From contig CP051140.1 in the NCBI GenBank assembly GCA_001592805.2, forward strand, positions 807,501-871,500: DNA of 64,000 nucleotides, given 5' to 3'. The notes under the pieces are model-generated. The model did no database searches. It was not told where the DNA came from and saw nothing but the letters and a program-made list of their open reading frames with translations. A program made the position numbers and the translations under genes. Shown here piece after piece: positions 33,905 to 43,424 of the stretch (within the stretch, counting starts at the first letter, position 1; the number at the start of each line of letters is the position of its first letter). The DNA is from Peltaster fructicola. Lineage: Eukaryota; Ascomycota; Dothideomycetes.

Positions 33905-35334
33905 ATGACGACCTTGCTCCTCGCACGTGCCTGCGGTCTGCATTGACAAGCCAGGCCAATCTTCGAGTGTGCTTACGTTCATCTCTCTACCTTCACCGCC
34001 AGCAACGAGGACAAGCCACTGTTCGAACAGTGCAGGAAACGTACGATCCTCCTGCATTCCAAGGGAATCGGAACCTCGCGCACGAGCATGCCAAACCTCC
34101 GTCAACTCACAGAGTGCCCCAATGGCATGCGACTGCACTGCCCATCGCTGGTGAGAGCGTGGAAGTCTCGTCCATCTATCTCAGGGATCGTTGCACTTGC
34201 AAGCATTGCGTCGATCCCTTTTCGAAGCAGCGGAGCTTCTTGACGACTGACATACCGGAAGATATCCAGGGCAAGGTCGTTGCTTTAGAGGCAGGTGCTG
34301 TGACTATCCGATGGACAAATGATATCGAGGGGTTCGGTTCAGAGCACCTGACGACCATTCCAGCATCTACATTGAGAGAGCTGTTTGATGTCTACGCACA
34401 TACACCGGTGCGGCCTGTAGAGTGGACCGCTGCAGACTTCGAAGGCGATTGCAAGGACATCACTTTCGATGAATACTTACAATCCGATGCCAAGCTGGAC
34501 CAGGTTCTCCGTCAGCTGCGCAAGTATGGTCTGGCATTCATCTCGAATGTTCCCGAGTCAGAGGAGTGCGTGGCGAAAATCGCAGAGCGTGTTGGACCGG
34601 TCAAGAACACCTTATATGGCTACACATGGGACGTACGCTCGGTGCCCGATGCCACGAACGTTGCCTACACTTCTAAGGATCTTGGCTTCCACATGGATCT
34701 GCTTCCTATGGCTCTGGTACCACAGCTTCAATTCCTCCACTGCATACGCTCGAGCGCAAAGGGTGGCAATAGCTTGTTCACAGACGCGTATACAGCAGCG
34801 CAGCAGCTGTGGCGTGAGGATCCTAACGCATTCCTAGATTTGTGCGATATACCCGTCATCTTCCATTACGACCATCCGGAATCACATTTGTATCGGAGGA
34901 TCTCACCTGTGCTGGACGTGCATTTCGCCGAGAAGGGACAAGATCGACTCACGGAGTACGGCTCAAACATACCCATCAACCGTATCTTCTGGTCACCTCC
35001 ATTTCAGGGACCGTTCGAGTATCCGCGCAAGTTGTCTCCAGCCGGAGTCGATCTTTCAACAGGAGCGGACGTGTGGGCATTTGGCAATTCGATCGCACGC
35101 TGGCGATCGGCTGCTGCGAAATTCAATGCCCTGATCCATCAGCAAGCTAATATCCATCAACGACTCATGAAACCCGGAGAGTGTGTCATTTTCGTGAACA
35201 ACAGGGTATTGCATGCACGCACGGCTTTTGAAGTGGACGATGCTGGTAAGGAACGGTGGCTGCGTGGGTGCTATGTTGATAGCGATGTCTGGCTGAGTAA
35301 GGAGAAGGTCCTCGAGCGTAAACTTAGGCAGTAG
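33905..35334 (+). CDS. Gamma-butyrobetaine dioxygenase (BBOX1-like), with an apparent frameshift in the leader
   Basis: A 2-oxoglutarate/Fe(II) dioxygenase of the TauD fold that makes L-carnitine from gamma-butyrobetaine. The N-terminal Zn domain has YLRDRCTCKHCVDP. The iron site shows H-x-D in DLGFHMDLLP and a distal His in NNRVLHARTAFE. RWLRGCYVDSD is the usual end. The frame from 33943 has no ATG. ATG 33905 (MTTLLLARACGL) is one frame away and stops at 33944. One extra T at the TT of 33943-33944 joins them into a typical mitochondrial presequence rich in Arg, Leu and Ser (476 residues in total). A missed upstream exon is the alternative. The close homologue trimethyllysine dioxygenase is possible, but the Zn motif and length suit BBOX. 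Confidence 0.82.
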
Positions 35335-35368
35335 AAGCATATCTCATTGCCTATGACTGCTCGCTACC

Positions 35369-36028
35369 TCAGTTCATTCTCCCGATACCGTTGATGATTT
35401 GGTCCGTGGACAGTAACTTCTCTGGTCCAAAGGACATTGGCAAGAGCTGATCAACCGTCATGACAGTCGACTTCCCATCCTTGTCATACATCATTACTGG
35501 CATTGTTGGCTATAGAGAGTGTCAGTTGTTGAGATCAGCGCTTTGTGTGAACTGACCTCACAGAACTCTCGTATGAATTGTCTGCACATACCGCAGGGGC
35601 TGCAGGGAACGTCGAGATCAGTCGAGACAGCTAAGGCCCTGATGTCGCCTCTCTTGGCGCCCTGGAAGGGGTTATGAGTGGAATACAAGTGACATGCTCG
35701 GCGAAGGCTTACTTGCACGACAGCCGTGGCCAACGCTGTCCTCTCAGCACAAACGCCCACAGGATAAGCTGCGTTCTCGACATTCACTCCCTGAATGATG
35801 TTGCCATTGTTGAGCAGCAGCGAGCAGCCCACTCGAAAGCGAGAGTATGGACCTACAACCATCAGCATGTCTCTCGTTACGACCCGGCTCTTTGCACGCA
35901 CAATATGCTCGATCCTTGGCTTCAGCACATGATTCTGCGAGACTTTGCACTTCCGCGCTAGATAGACCATGTATCAGGGCGGTTGCATGCCGAGCATGAC
36001 CGAATCGTGGTTGTGATAGTTCTGACAT
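35369..36028 (-). CDS. Cytidine deaminase
   Basis: Pyrimidine salvage enzyme converting cytidine/deoxycytidine to uridine forms. Four exons: 36028-35902, 35852-35713, 35661-35557, 35509-35369; introns of 49, 51 and 47 nt; 170 residues. Intron 1 splits the Cys codon of AYC|PYSRFRVGCSLL. The active site is complete: NVENAAYPVGVCAERTA (C-A-E with the proton-shuttle Glu and first zinc Cys) and PCSPCGMCRQFIREF (the PCxxC zinc pair). The C-terminal exon is LSTDQIINGIGRMN-like. The N-terminal extension before HGLSSAEVQSLAESCAEAK is 20 residues. Homotetramer in known members. Confidence 0.93.
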
Positions 36029-36214
36029 CGTAAGATCGTGTGGTCGTGGTTGATGACACTGACATATCACACGAATTTGCAGCCAAGGCTAGAGTGGCGG
36101 TGGTGGTCAATAGACGTCAGGATCAGCACAAACAACAAACTGAACCACCACGATGCGGGTCGTTTCATTCTTCAATGGATTACATGCTTTCATTATTTCA
36201 GATCTAGGTGTGTT

Positions 36215-37938
36215 TCAAGTGCATCCACCTACAATACTACAATACGTCTGCCAGTCCTTCATCCACTTCTTCACAAACTGTACCTCCTGCCGCTGAGTTT
36301 TAGCTACGGGCTGCGGTGGTAGATTCGTGGTAGTCTGGTTGGGAAAGAGTCCATTCTCATCCCAGTGATGCACAGCATTTCCTCCGATCAGGATGAAAGG
36401 CTCGTCCACAGTGCTAGTCCTGTTCTTGGCACCATAGCCGAATGCGTGAGGTGTTGCAAGCCTCCATGGATCTGCTTCACCGTCGATGATGGCCAGTCTG
36501 GGATAGCTGATATTGTAACCGCCGTACTGGTTGATGATAGACACATCGGCTGGTGTGTCAAGGTTGAACGCTTCCCTGCAGATAGTGCTTGAGTATGGGA
36601 TGTCGATAGTTCGTGAGATCAAGGGTAACTGATCTTTGGGCACACCACTGCCCGTTTGTAGGAAGCCCTATTGATTGTTAGGATCACGACGTACAGTGGG
36701 TTGAACTACATACCCATTCAGTGCAGTACTGATAACCCCAGCTACGCCAAGTCTGCTGACTGTAGTCGTCCTGCTGGTAGAATGTGCTGTTCAACTGGCT
36801 ATAGCACTCATCGAGCGTCTGGTCTGAAGATACGCACGGCTGCACCAGTGTCAAGTTGACGTAGCCAATGTAGTTTAACATCTGGTTGGTGAAAGATTCG
36901 TTGCAAGAGTAACCGCCCTGTTCGATGAGGTAGCTCGCGGTGTTACGCAACTTCTCTGTTGCCGGGAAGAGGACTTCAGTGCTGCTGATGTTATTGCAGT
37001 AGTTGAAGAACTCCGGACTACTGACAGCAGGATCCCAATTGAGACTTTGCCACTGAGAGATGCCAGATGACAACGCGCTTGTGAAGTCCTGAGTGTATGT
37101 GATACCAGCCATCTGGAATGCTGACTTGAGTGTTGTGGTCAGCTTGGAGTCATTCTTGCCAATCAAGATGTTGTCGACAACATGAGTGAGCGTCCGCTGC
37201 GCTGCTATACATGCTGGTGGAGCGTACTGAGCGATCGGTTCGTAGTATGCCCAGTAGTCCCAGATGGCTTCAGTGACACCAGAGCTCGAGATGGTTCCCC
37301 AGAAGATCTCGGGATAAGTGACGCGGAGAAGTGCGTTATATGCTCCAGCATAGCTACCTCCGTAACCGATGTATGCAGTGGACTTACTCGTGAGATCGAG
37401 CTTTTCAAGTCCTTCGAACTTGACGTTCCTGGCAAAGTATGCTGTGTCCGCGAGAGCTTGCTGTGTGGTCAAGAACCTGAGGTTCTTGGTAGACAGATCT
37501 GGTGTGGGAAAGGATGTGCCGTAATATCGATGCTCGAGCACGACTCCAATGCCGTGCGTAGCTTGAGCCAACTGTGCCAGCAGTCCCTTCTGGAGGTAAG
37601 GCAGACGAGTATCTGCTGGAGTCTCACCACCTTGCAAGACGATGACGGGCCCTCCTTTCTGATAGTGTGATGCATCGAACCAGTATCTTAGATCGAAAGA
37701 TCCATTGCTGTGTGGTGCATATTTGCTGTCGTTGTGGAAATGATCCACAGGTACGGAGATGTTGTACTCCTGGGTACGCAAAAGTGGCTGGGTCAACATC
37801 TCGTTTACGAAGTGATGCGGCGTCCTTGCGTAATGAGTGAATAGTGGCTGGAGGACTGTCTATGCCTCTGCTCAATGCTGAGGTGAATGTCAGTATGCAT
37901 GATAGCAATAAGCCGGCTCGAAAGACTGCTCGTGCCAT
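36215..37938 (-). CDS. Secreted serine peptidase of family S28, with one apparent extra base
   Basis: A lysosomal Pro-X carboxypeptidase/DPP2-type secreted prolyl peptidase. Signal peptide MARAVFRAGLLLSCILTF. The main exon covers EYNISVPVDHFHND, GGPVIVLQGGETPAD, VVLEHRYYGTSFP and the nucleophile GGSYAGA. Intron 36668-36713 (46 nt) leads to the last exon with the Asp (IIDGEADPWR) and His (GGNAVHHWDENG) of the triad, so the catalytic set is complete. There are many N-glycosylation sequons. Between DVDPATFAY and EYNISVP the frame slips. Removing one base in the run around 37772-37774 joins FAYQEYNISVP, as family members read, giving 558 residues. No GT-AG pair explains it. Confidence 0.9.
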
Positions 37939-38382
37939 GTCGAAGAAACAAGATGCAGCAGATGTATGTAGAAATCCACAGATCTCCTCTTCATATATGG
38001 GAGCTCAATGGCTAAAAGGTTACAGCGAACCGATGCTTTCTGTGGTAGCACACAACTCGACCTGCTAGTCCAAGACAAGCAGCTGGAAGATTGTCTATCT
38101 CGGTGACGCAGAGCCGGCTGCCATTGACGCCGATCAGCAAGAGACGATCTGCACAGAGGCTTTACCTTTTGTGAGAGCGTGGATGCAACCTTGGAGTGGA
38201 TCTCGTCGTGACGCGCGAGCCAAAACTGGCAGGAGTCTTGAAGCTATACCTCATTGGTTCTCACTCCATGAGCTATACCTGTCACTGAGAACGCCTTTGT
38301 TCTTGAGGCATAGTATACGACATGGTCGCGGGTCGTTCATGTGAAGCGCAATGAACACCTGATCTCGACACTACGGACTACG
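37939..38382. promoter_or_regulatory. Divergent promoter region S28 peptidase / sec10
   Basis: About 440 bases between start codons. No further gene or recognised site. Confidence 0.45.
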
Positions 38383-40909
38383 ATGGTAGTGACTCCAGTA
38401 GACAATGCGTCCATCGTGTCGCGCCACTCCTCACGACCCTCGACCATCCAAGGTACACGGCCTACCCAGGTATTCACTTTAGAGACCTTCAGCAGCAAAG
38501 ACTTCATAGTAAAGGACTTCATTGAAAGTCTGTCGGATTCAGTTGCGCCTTCGCGAAAATCTATACCAGGTACAGCTGCGAACGCCCAGCTCAATCAAGC
38601 ATTCGACCCTAAACCTCTCATCCGCACATTCGAGCAAGCTCTCAATCGGCTCAAGTCCTTGAGCGAAGATCTAGAAGGACGAGAGAACGAGCTGTCGGGT
38701 AGTGTACGACGAGCTGAAGTTCAACATAACACCAACATTAAAGCCCGAGAGAAAGAGCTTGAGCGAGCGGTGGACTCTTTCCAGCGACTGGAGAGACGAC
38801 TCGATGGCAACGATGAAGAAGGAGGCAATGTGGCAATGCGCATCGGCGAGAGGCTGGAAGAGCTAGACAGACAACGACAGCAGGCACAGGATGCGAAATT
38901 CATGCTCCAGTGTTGGATAGAGGTCAGCGAGCGAGGAGACCTCTCATTGCTGGAAGATGTGCGCAAGGTTGGTGGTGGTGAAGGCAAAGTGCGTTGTGCA
39001 CACATTGCTCGACAGCTCCTGCGCATTGCGCAACGACTCGATCCTGAGATCGATCATTCCAACCATGCCACTCCTCGCACGAGCAACATGCATTTTCCAG
39101 GATCGAATGGCACAAATGGCGACCACGAGAAGCATCACAGCTTTCAGGGCAACAAGGACCACAGGCCTCGAGAGATAATCGAGAAGTTCTTGGAGATGCT
39201 GGAGAAGGATCTTTGCGGTCGTTCGATGACTTTACAGGAGGCAGAACTTTGACGGCATGCAGGAGTGTGCGAGAGCACTACGCGACTTCAGCGAGGGTGC
39301 CAGCGTGATAAGTCTGTTCGTCAACCAGCATCAGTTCTTCATCGACCGATCACAGCTTGTCACTGAGGAGCTGGCCACCGACACTGAGACTTGGGACCGA
39401 CTCGCCGATCCTGATACAGAGCCTCCTGGTGTAGAGCCAGGGCTACAGTCCCTGATTGACGAAGTCAAGGTCGTGGTGCAAGAAGAAAGCTTCATCATCC
39501 GAAGAGCATTTCCATATTATGAGGAAGTGCTTGCACGTTTCCTACAGCGTGTCTTTCAGCAGTCTATACAGCAGCGGCTGGAGATGGTGCTCAACAAGGC
39601 AGACAGCATCTCGTCGCTTGCGTTCTTGCGATCGTTACAGGCCTCCAAAGCATATATCAGCTCACTTGTCGAAGATTTGAAAGCACACGGATTGACAGAG
39701 CATCCGGATCCTGCTAATAGCTCAACAGCGGCTGTCCTTGACCAGCAGCTTGAGGAACTCTTCGTGCCGTACTTTACAGGTACGACATACATCGAAAGAG
39801 AGAAGAGAAATCTTGGCGAGTTATTCGAAGGCCTGCTCTTCAAGTTCACACTCTACCACTCAAGACGACGGAAAATGAACGTACAAGCATCAACATACCT
39901 TGGTGTATTGTCTGCAAGATCACAACAACTGATCAGTAGTGCACGGGAAGCATACACAGAACGTCTTGACGCTGCCGATCTACCACAGAGCCAGAAGAGA
40001 TTGATGCTCAGGCTTGCGGGTTTGCAAGACGCAGGCACGCAAGCAAACAAGGATGCTGAAGTCACTGATGAGGACGGCCAACTGTCCTTACCAAACACGA
40101 AACGAATGCTCAAATGGCTAGCAGAGGGTGTCGGTCGAGGTCTCGAGCTGTCAAGCAGCGGCAACGACATGCCCAAGGAAGTCCGAGAGCTGCTGAGTCT
40201 TCTCATCACAACCATGGGCGACATCTACCTCGACACCGCTCTGGCTGCTGCAACAGACGCTGCAGTAGCTGCTGAGAACAACTCAAAAGCCGAGCCTGAC
40301 TTCAACTACCTCACAGATCTGAAGTCTGCCGTTAGTGTACTACATCTAATGCTGATCACCATACGGATGCTTCTGCTGCCAATGGCAGCTAGTAATCTCA
40401 CGATCAGAAGAGATCTTGAGAAGCAGACTAATGAGTTCACCGATCATACGGAGGCCAAGATTAATGGTGTCCTCCAGAAGACGATCGACGCAGCGCTTAT
40501 CTGGGTTGGCAGACTCTTGACAGCTCAGCGCAAGACTGACTTCCGTCCCAAGGACGATACTACGCTACAACTCGATCTACTACAGACGGCTACTTGTCGG
40601 TCCGTGTTCGCATTCCTGTCGAAAATGCACAGCCGGGTTGCAGCAGCTCTGTCAGGGCAAGTCCTTGAAACCTTCTCGCTGGAGCTAGCGACAGGATTGC
40701 GAGGTATGCTCCTCACGCACTTCAAGTCCTTCCCAGTCTCCCAAACAGGTGCTTTGGCTGTTAGTAAGGATATCACCAAATACATCGAACTCTTGAGGTC
40801 CTGGAAGCTACCGGATTCCTTCAATCCTAGTCTCGAGGCAATGACAGAAATCGCCAATCTTTTCGTGATTGGACCAGATGCTCTGCGAGACAGATTGCGC
40901 AACCCTTAA
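38383..40909 (+). CDS. sec10: Exocyst subunit Sec10, with two apparent one-base losses
   Basis: Sec10 is one of eight exocyst proteins tethering secretory vesicles to the plasma membrane at hyphal tips. The start is at MVVTPVDN (38383), the first in-frame ATG, leading to FTLETFSSKDFIVKDFIESL. The N-terminal coiled coil (LKSLSEDLEGRENELSGSVRR) precedes the helical rods (GASVISLFVNQHQFFIDRSQ, YIELLRSWKLPD). Around 39212-39233 the frame shifts twice. The three frames read EKDL, then RSFDDF, then YRRQNFDGMQECARAL, which is how Sec10 runs. One extra T in each of the TTT runs at 39212-39214 and 39231-39233 restores this, giving 842 codons plus stop. Uncorrected, the gene splits at 39252/39257. Confidence 0.92.
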
Positions 40910-41017
40910 GCACCGCAGGGGCCATCTTGTGGGTGTGGACAGGTCTGATCTTCGGCCTTACATCCTAAGAAGAGAGGATAGCAGTAGTGTCGCTGTTCAG
41001 ACTGCTCTCAACGCGTT

Positions 41018-42127
41018 ATGATTGTAGAGTACTCACGTGAGATAGTTGCATTAATCACAGTCCAGGTCATCGATGATCAGAAGTACAATCAATCCTCGAC
41101 ATGGCCGAAGGCCCTTCCCATTGCTCAAGCAAGACATAGTTGGAGGATCCCTGTATCGAGCTTTGTGCGTGGAGGACATCTCACCAGCGCTCACGGTGCT
41201 AGCAATGCACAGACCTGCTCTTGCCTATTCGACAACGAGCTTTATCTTGGCTACATCGCTTGTCACCACAACCACCACACTTCGATGCCCTCGCTCTTCG
41301 CAGTTGAGCGCCGTACGAAGTCTGAGGCTGCTAGAAGGACACATCACGACGGTGGATCGTACATTCGGGGCTCGCAGGTCTCAGCGACCAACCCACACAG
41401 CTACTGGTCAACTGTCACGATGCAAAACACTCAGCATGTACACGCCGCAGTACAGGTCAACGTCAGCCGGAGTGTATGCATCTTCACGTGCCCTTCATGT
41501 CACGCAACCACTGCCACCAATGTTGTGTCTACCATTCCCGATACAGCACCGACTGTGATGGCTTTGCCAGCTGTGGACAAAGAGTCGACGCAAGACACAT
41601 CCGTTACTGCACCTGTGGATCTGGTCGTCCCAGCTGTTGAGGGAGAGCCAATGGAAGAAGATACACGCTTTGAGCAGCACCACGGCGATGAGGAGATAGT
41701 CGTCAAAAGTGCGGTGCCACGCAAGGTCAGGCTGCGCACACAAACCCTTGAGAAGGCGCGCGAGCAGCAGGTGATCTCAATCGACGATGATGCTCCTTCA
41801 TTGACTGTCGAGTCAGCCCCGTACGTCGGCAATGCTCAAGTCAGGCGAGATGAGCCACTTCAGAGGATATACACAGAAGTCATACGCAGTCCTGTCAACG
41901 CTCAAGGCAAGCATCGCCAGCGGAAGTCACGCACAAAAAGGACAAGAGACAAAGCAAATAAACGAGTGGCTAGGGATGATTCACGACATAGAGAGGTCCG
42001 TGAGAGCCCTGCCTTGCAACAGCACACTGGGGACGTTATGATGGACCCGCCGCTTAGATACATAAGGTGGACGACGCCACAAGGACCAGCAGGCTACAAA
42101 AGTGGCCTTGCGCCACACAAGCTTTGA
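41018..42127 (+). CDS. Unknown 369-residue protein with basic C-terminal half
   Basis: A single open frame of 370 codons, too long to be chance at this base composition. The first 140 residues are Ser/His/Thr-rich. From about residue 140 there are acidic patches (EGEPMEEDTRFEQHHGDEE, VISIDDDAP), then a strongly basic run (QGKHRQRKSRTKRTRDKANK) that could be a nuclear signal, and the ending GPAGYKSGLAPHKL. No domain recognised. Internal ATGs (41437 in the MQNTQH codons) may be the true start. Its stop lies 4 bases from the stop of the convergent dehydrogenase gene. Confidence 0.5.
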   Translation: MIVEYSREIVALITVQVIDDQKYNQSSTWPKALPIAQARHSWRIPVSSFVRGGHLTSAHGASNAQTCSCLFDNELYLGYIACHHNHHTSMPSLFAVERRTKSEAARRTHHDGGSYIRGSQVSATNPHSYWSTVTMQNTQHVHAAVQVNVSRSVCIFTCPSCHATTATNVVSTIPDTAPTVMALPAVDKESTQDTSVTAPVDLVVPAVEGEPMEEDTRFEQHHGDEEIVVKSAVPRKVRLRTQTLEKAREQQVISIDDDAPSLTVESAPYVGNAQVRRDEPLQRIYTEVIRSPVNAQGKHRQRKSRTKRTRDKANKRVARDDSRHREVRESPALQQHTGDVMMDPPLRYIRWTTPQGPAGYKSGLAPHKL

Positions 42128-42131
42128 CTTC

Positions 42132-43098
42132 CTATCCTATAGGGACTGTCAGTGGGTTCATCACACTCGATCCACCATCAACGACCAAGTTTGCTCCAGT
42201 GATGTAAGAGCTGAAGCCACTAGCAAGGAAGCCTGCCACTCTGGCCACCTCCGTTGGCGTTCCTGCTCTTTCCAGTCCAATTATGGCCTTCTGAGATTCT
42301 CGACTCTGCAGGCTGCTAGGTGGCAGCTGATCGCTAAGGCCACGCTTGTCGAATGACTTCAGATCAACTCCGACATCAATCTGTCCTGGGCTGATACAGT
42401 TGATCCTTACTCCAGTGCCTTTCAGAGTAGCCACACCAGCACGAACTACACCGAGAGCAGCATGACTTGACATTGTCAAGCCCGGTCCCCAGCAGCCACC
42501 GATTGAGCTGGCAACAGAGCTGACGACAACAATGCTGCCATAGGCAATGTCCTTTGGTGCTGCATTCCGGTAGTTTCCTTTCGGAGTTGTCTTCTGCATG
42601 GCAGGAGGAGCATATTTCAAGGCGAAGAACGGTGCCATACTGTTCGCCTCGAAGAGCTTCTGAAGATCTCCTGGTGTGGTCTCTGCAATAGATGGTGGTC
42701 CAAGCAGGCCAGATGAAGTTACAAAGACGTCAAGTCTGTAGCCGATCAGTACAACGTCAATACAACACTTTCCTCACTGACCGCCCCCAAGCATTCAGCA
42801 CATCGTCAATCAATGTCAGAGTGTCTTCCTCGTTGGCCAGCTTGAAAGGGTAGCCAATGATCTTCGTAGCTGGGTACTGTGCGTTGACTTCCTTTGCCAA
42901 GGTATCGTAGTCATCCTTGGGGTTGCTGCAAGCATATACGCACGCTGCACCATGAGCAGCAAGCTCGAGAATGATAGCTCGACCGACTGGCTGAGCTGCA
43001 CCTGTCACAATGCAGACAAAACCGTAAAGCTTGCCATCAGTACGGTAAGGTGAGAAATGCTCGCTCTCTGACTCCTGCTGAGTGTTCTGGTCCGTCAT
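42132..43098 (-). CDS. Short-chain dehydrogenase/reductase-fold protein with degenerate active site
   Basis: Two exons, 43098-42782 and 42735-42132, intron 46 nt, 306 residues. Rossmann fold order: VCIVTGAAQPVGRAIILEL (TGxxxGxG with Pro-Val in place of Gly-Ile), LDVFVTSSGLLGPP (usually NNAG), GSIVVVSSVASSIGG (active-site Ser kept), TMSSHAALGVVRAGVATL, RINCISPGQIDVGVDL, ASGFSSYITGANLVVDGGSS. In the helix that should carry YxxxK the residues are T-M-S-S-H, so both catalytic Tyr and Lys are replaced. The protein may be a non-catalytic or divergent SDR. The end with VVDGGSS is normal. Substrate unknown. Confidence 0.82.
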
Positions 43099-43424
43099 GG
43101 TTGCAACGCCTGGTATGATGATCGTGGAAAGTGGTAGGTTAGTCTAGGAACCGGCTAGAATCGTGAGTAACATCGCTCTCGTGCTGCATGCTATGTTTTG
43201 TTATTCTGCAGAGTCAGCTTTGCTGCGATTGGTTGTTGGCGCTCCCACGGAGATCGTTGATAAGGATTGCTCCAAAACGATGACTAATATCTGGCAGGAG
43301 AAGCATCCTTGCAGGGTATGTTGCTCGCGTGGCCGAAGGATCACATAGAAGTCATATCGAGATCGTCATATAGTACAGCTTGTATACACTTGCCAAGCGC
43401 CTCCATTGTCCATGCACCCAGTCA
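43099..43424. promoter_or_regulatory. Promoter of the dehydrogenase gene and 3' UTR of the NPP gene
   Basis: 326 bases between two minus-strand genes. Nothing recognised beyond this role. Confidence 0.4.
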
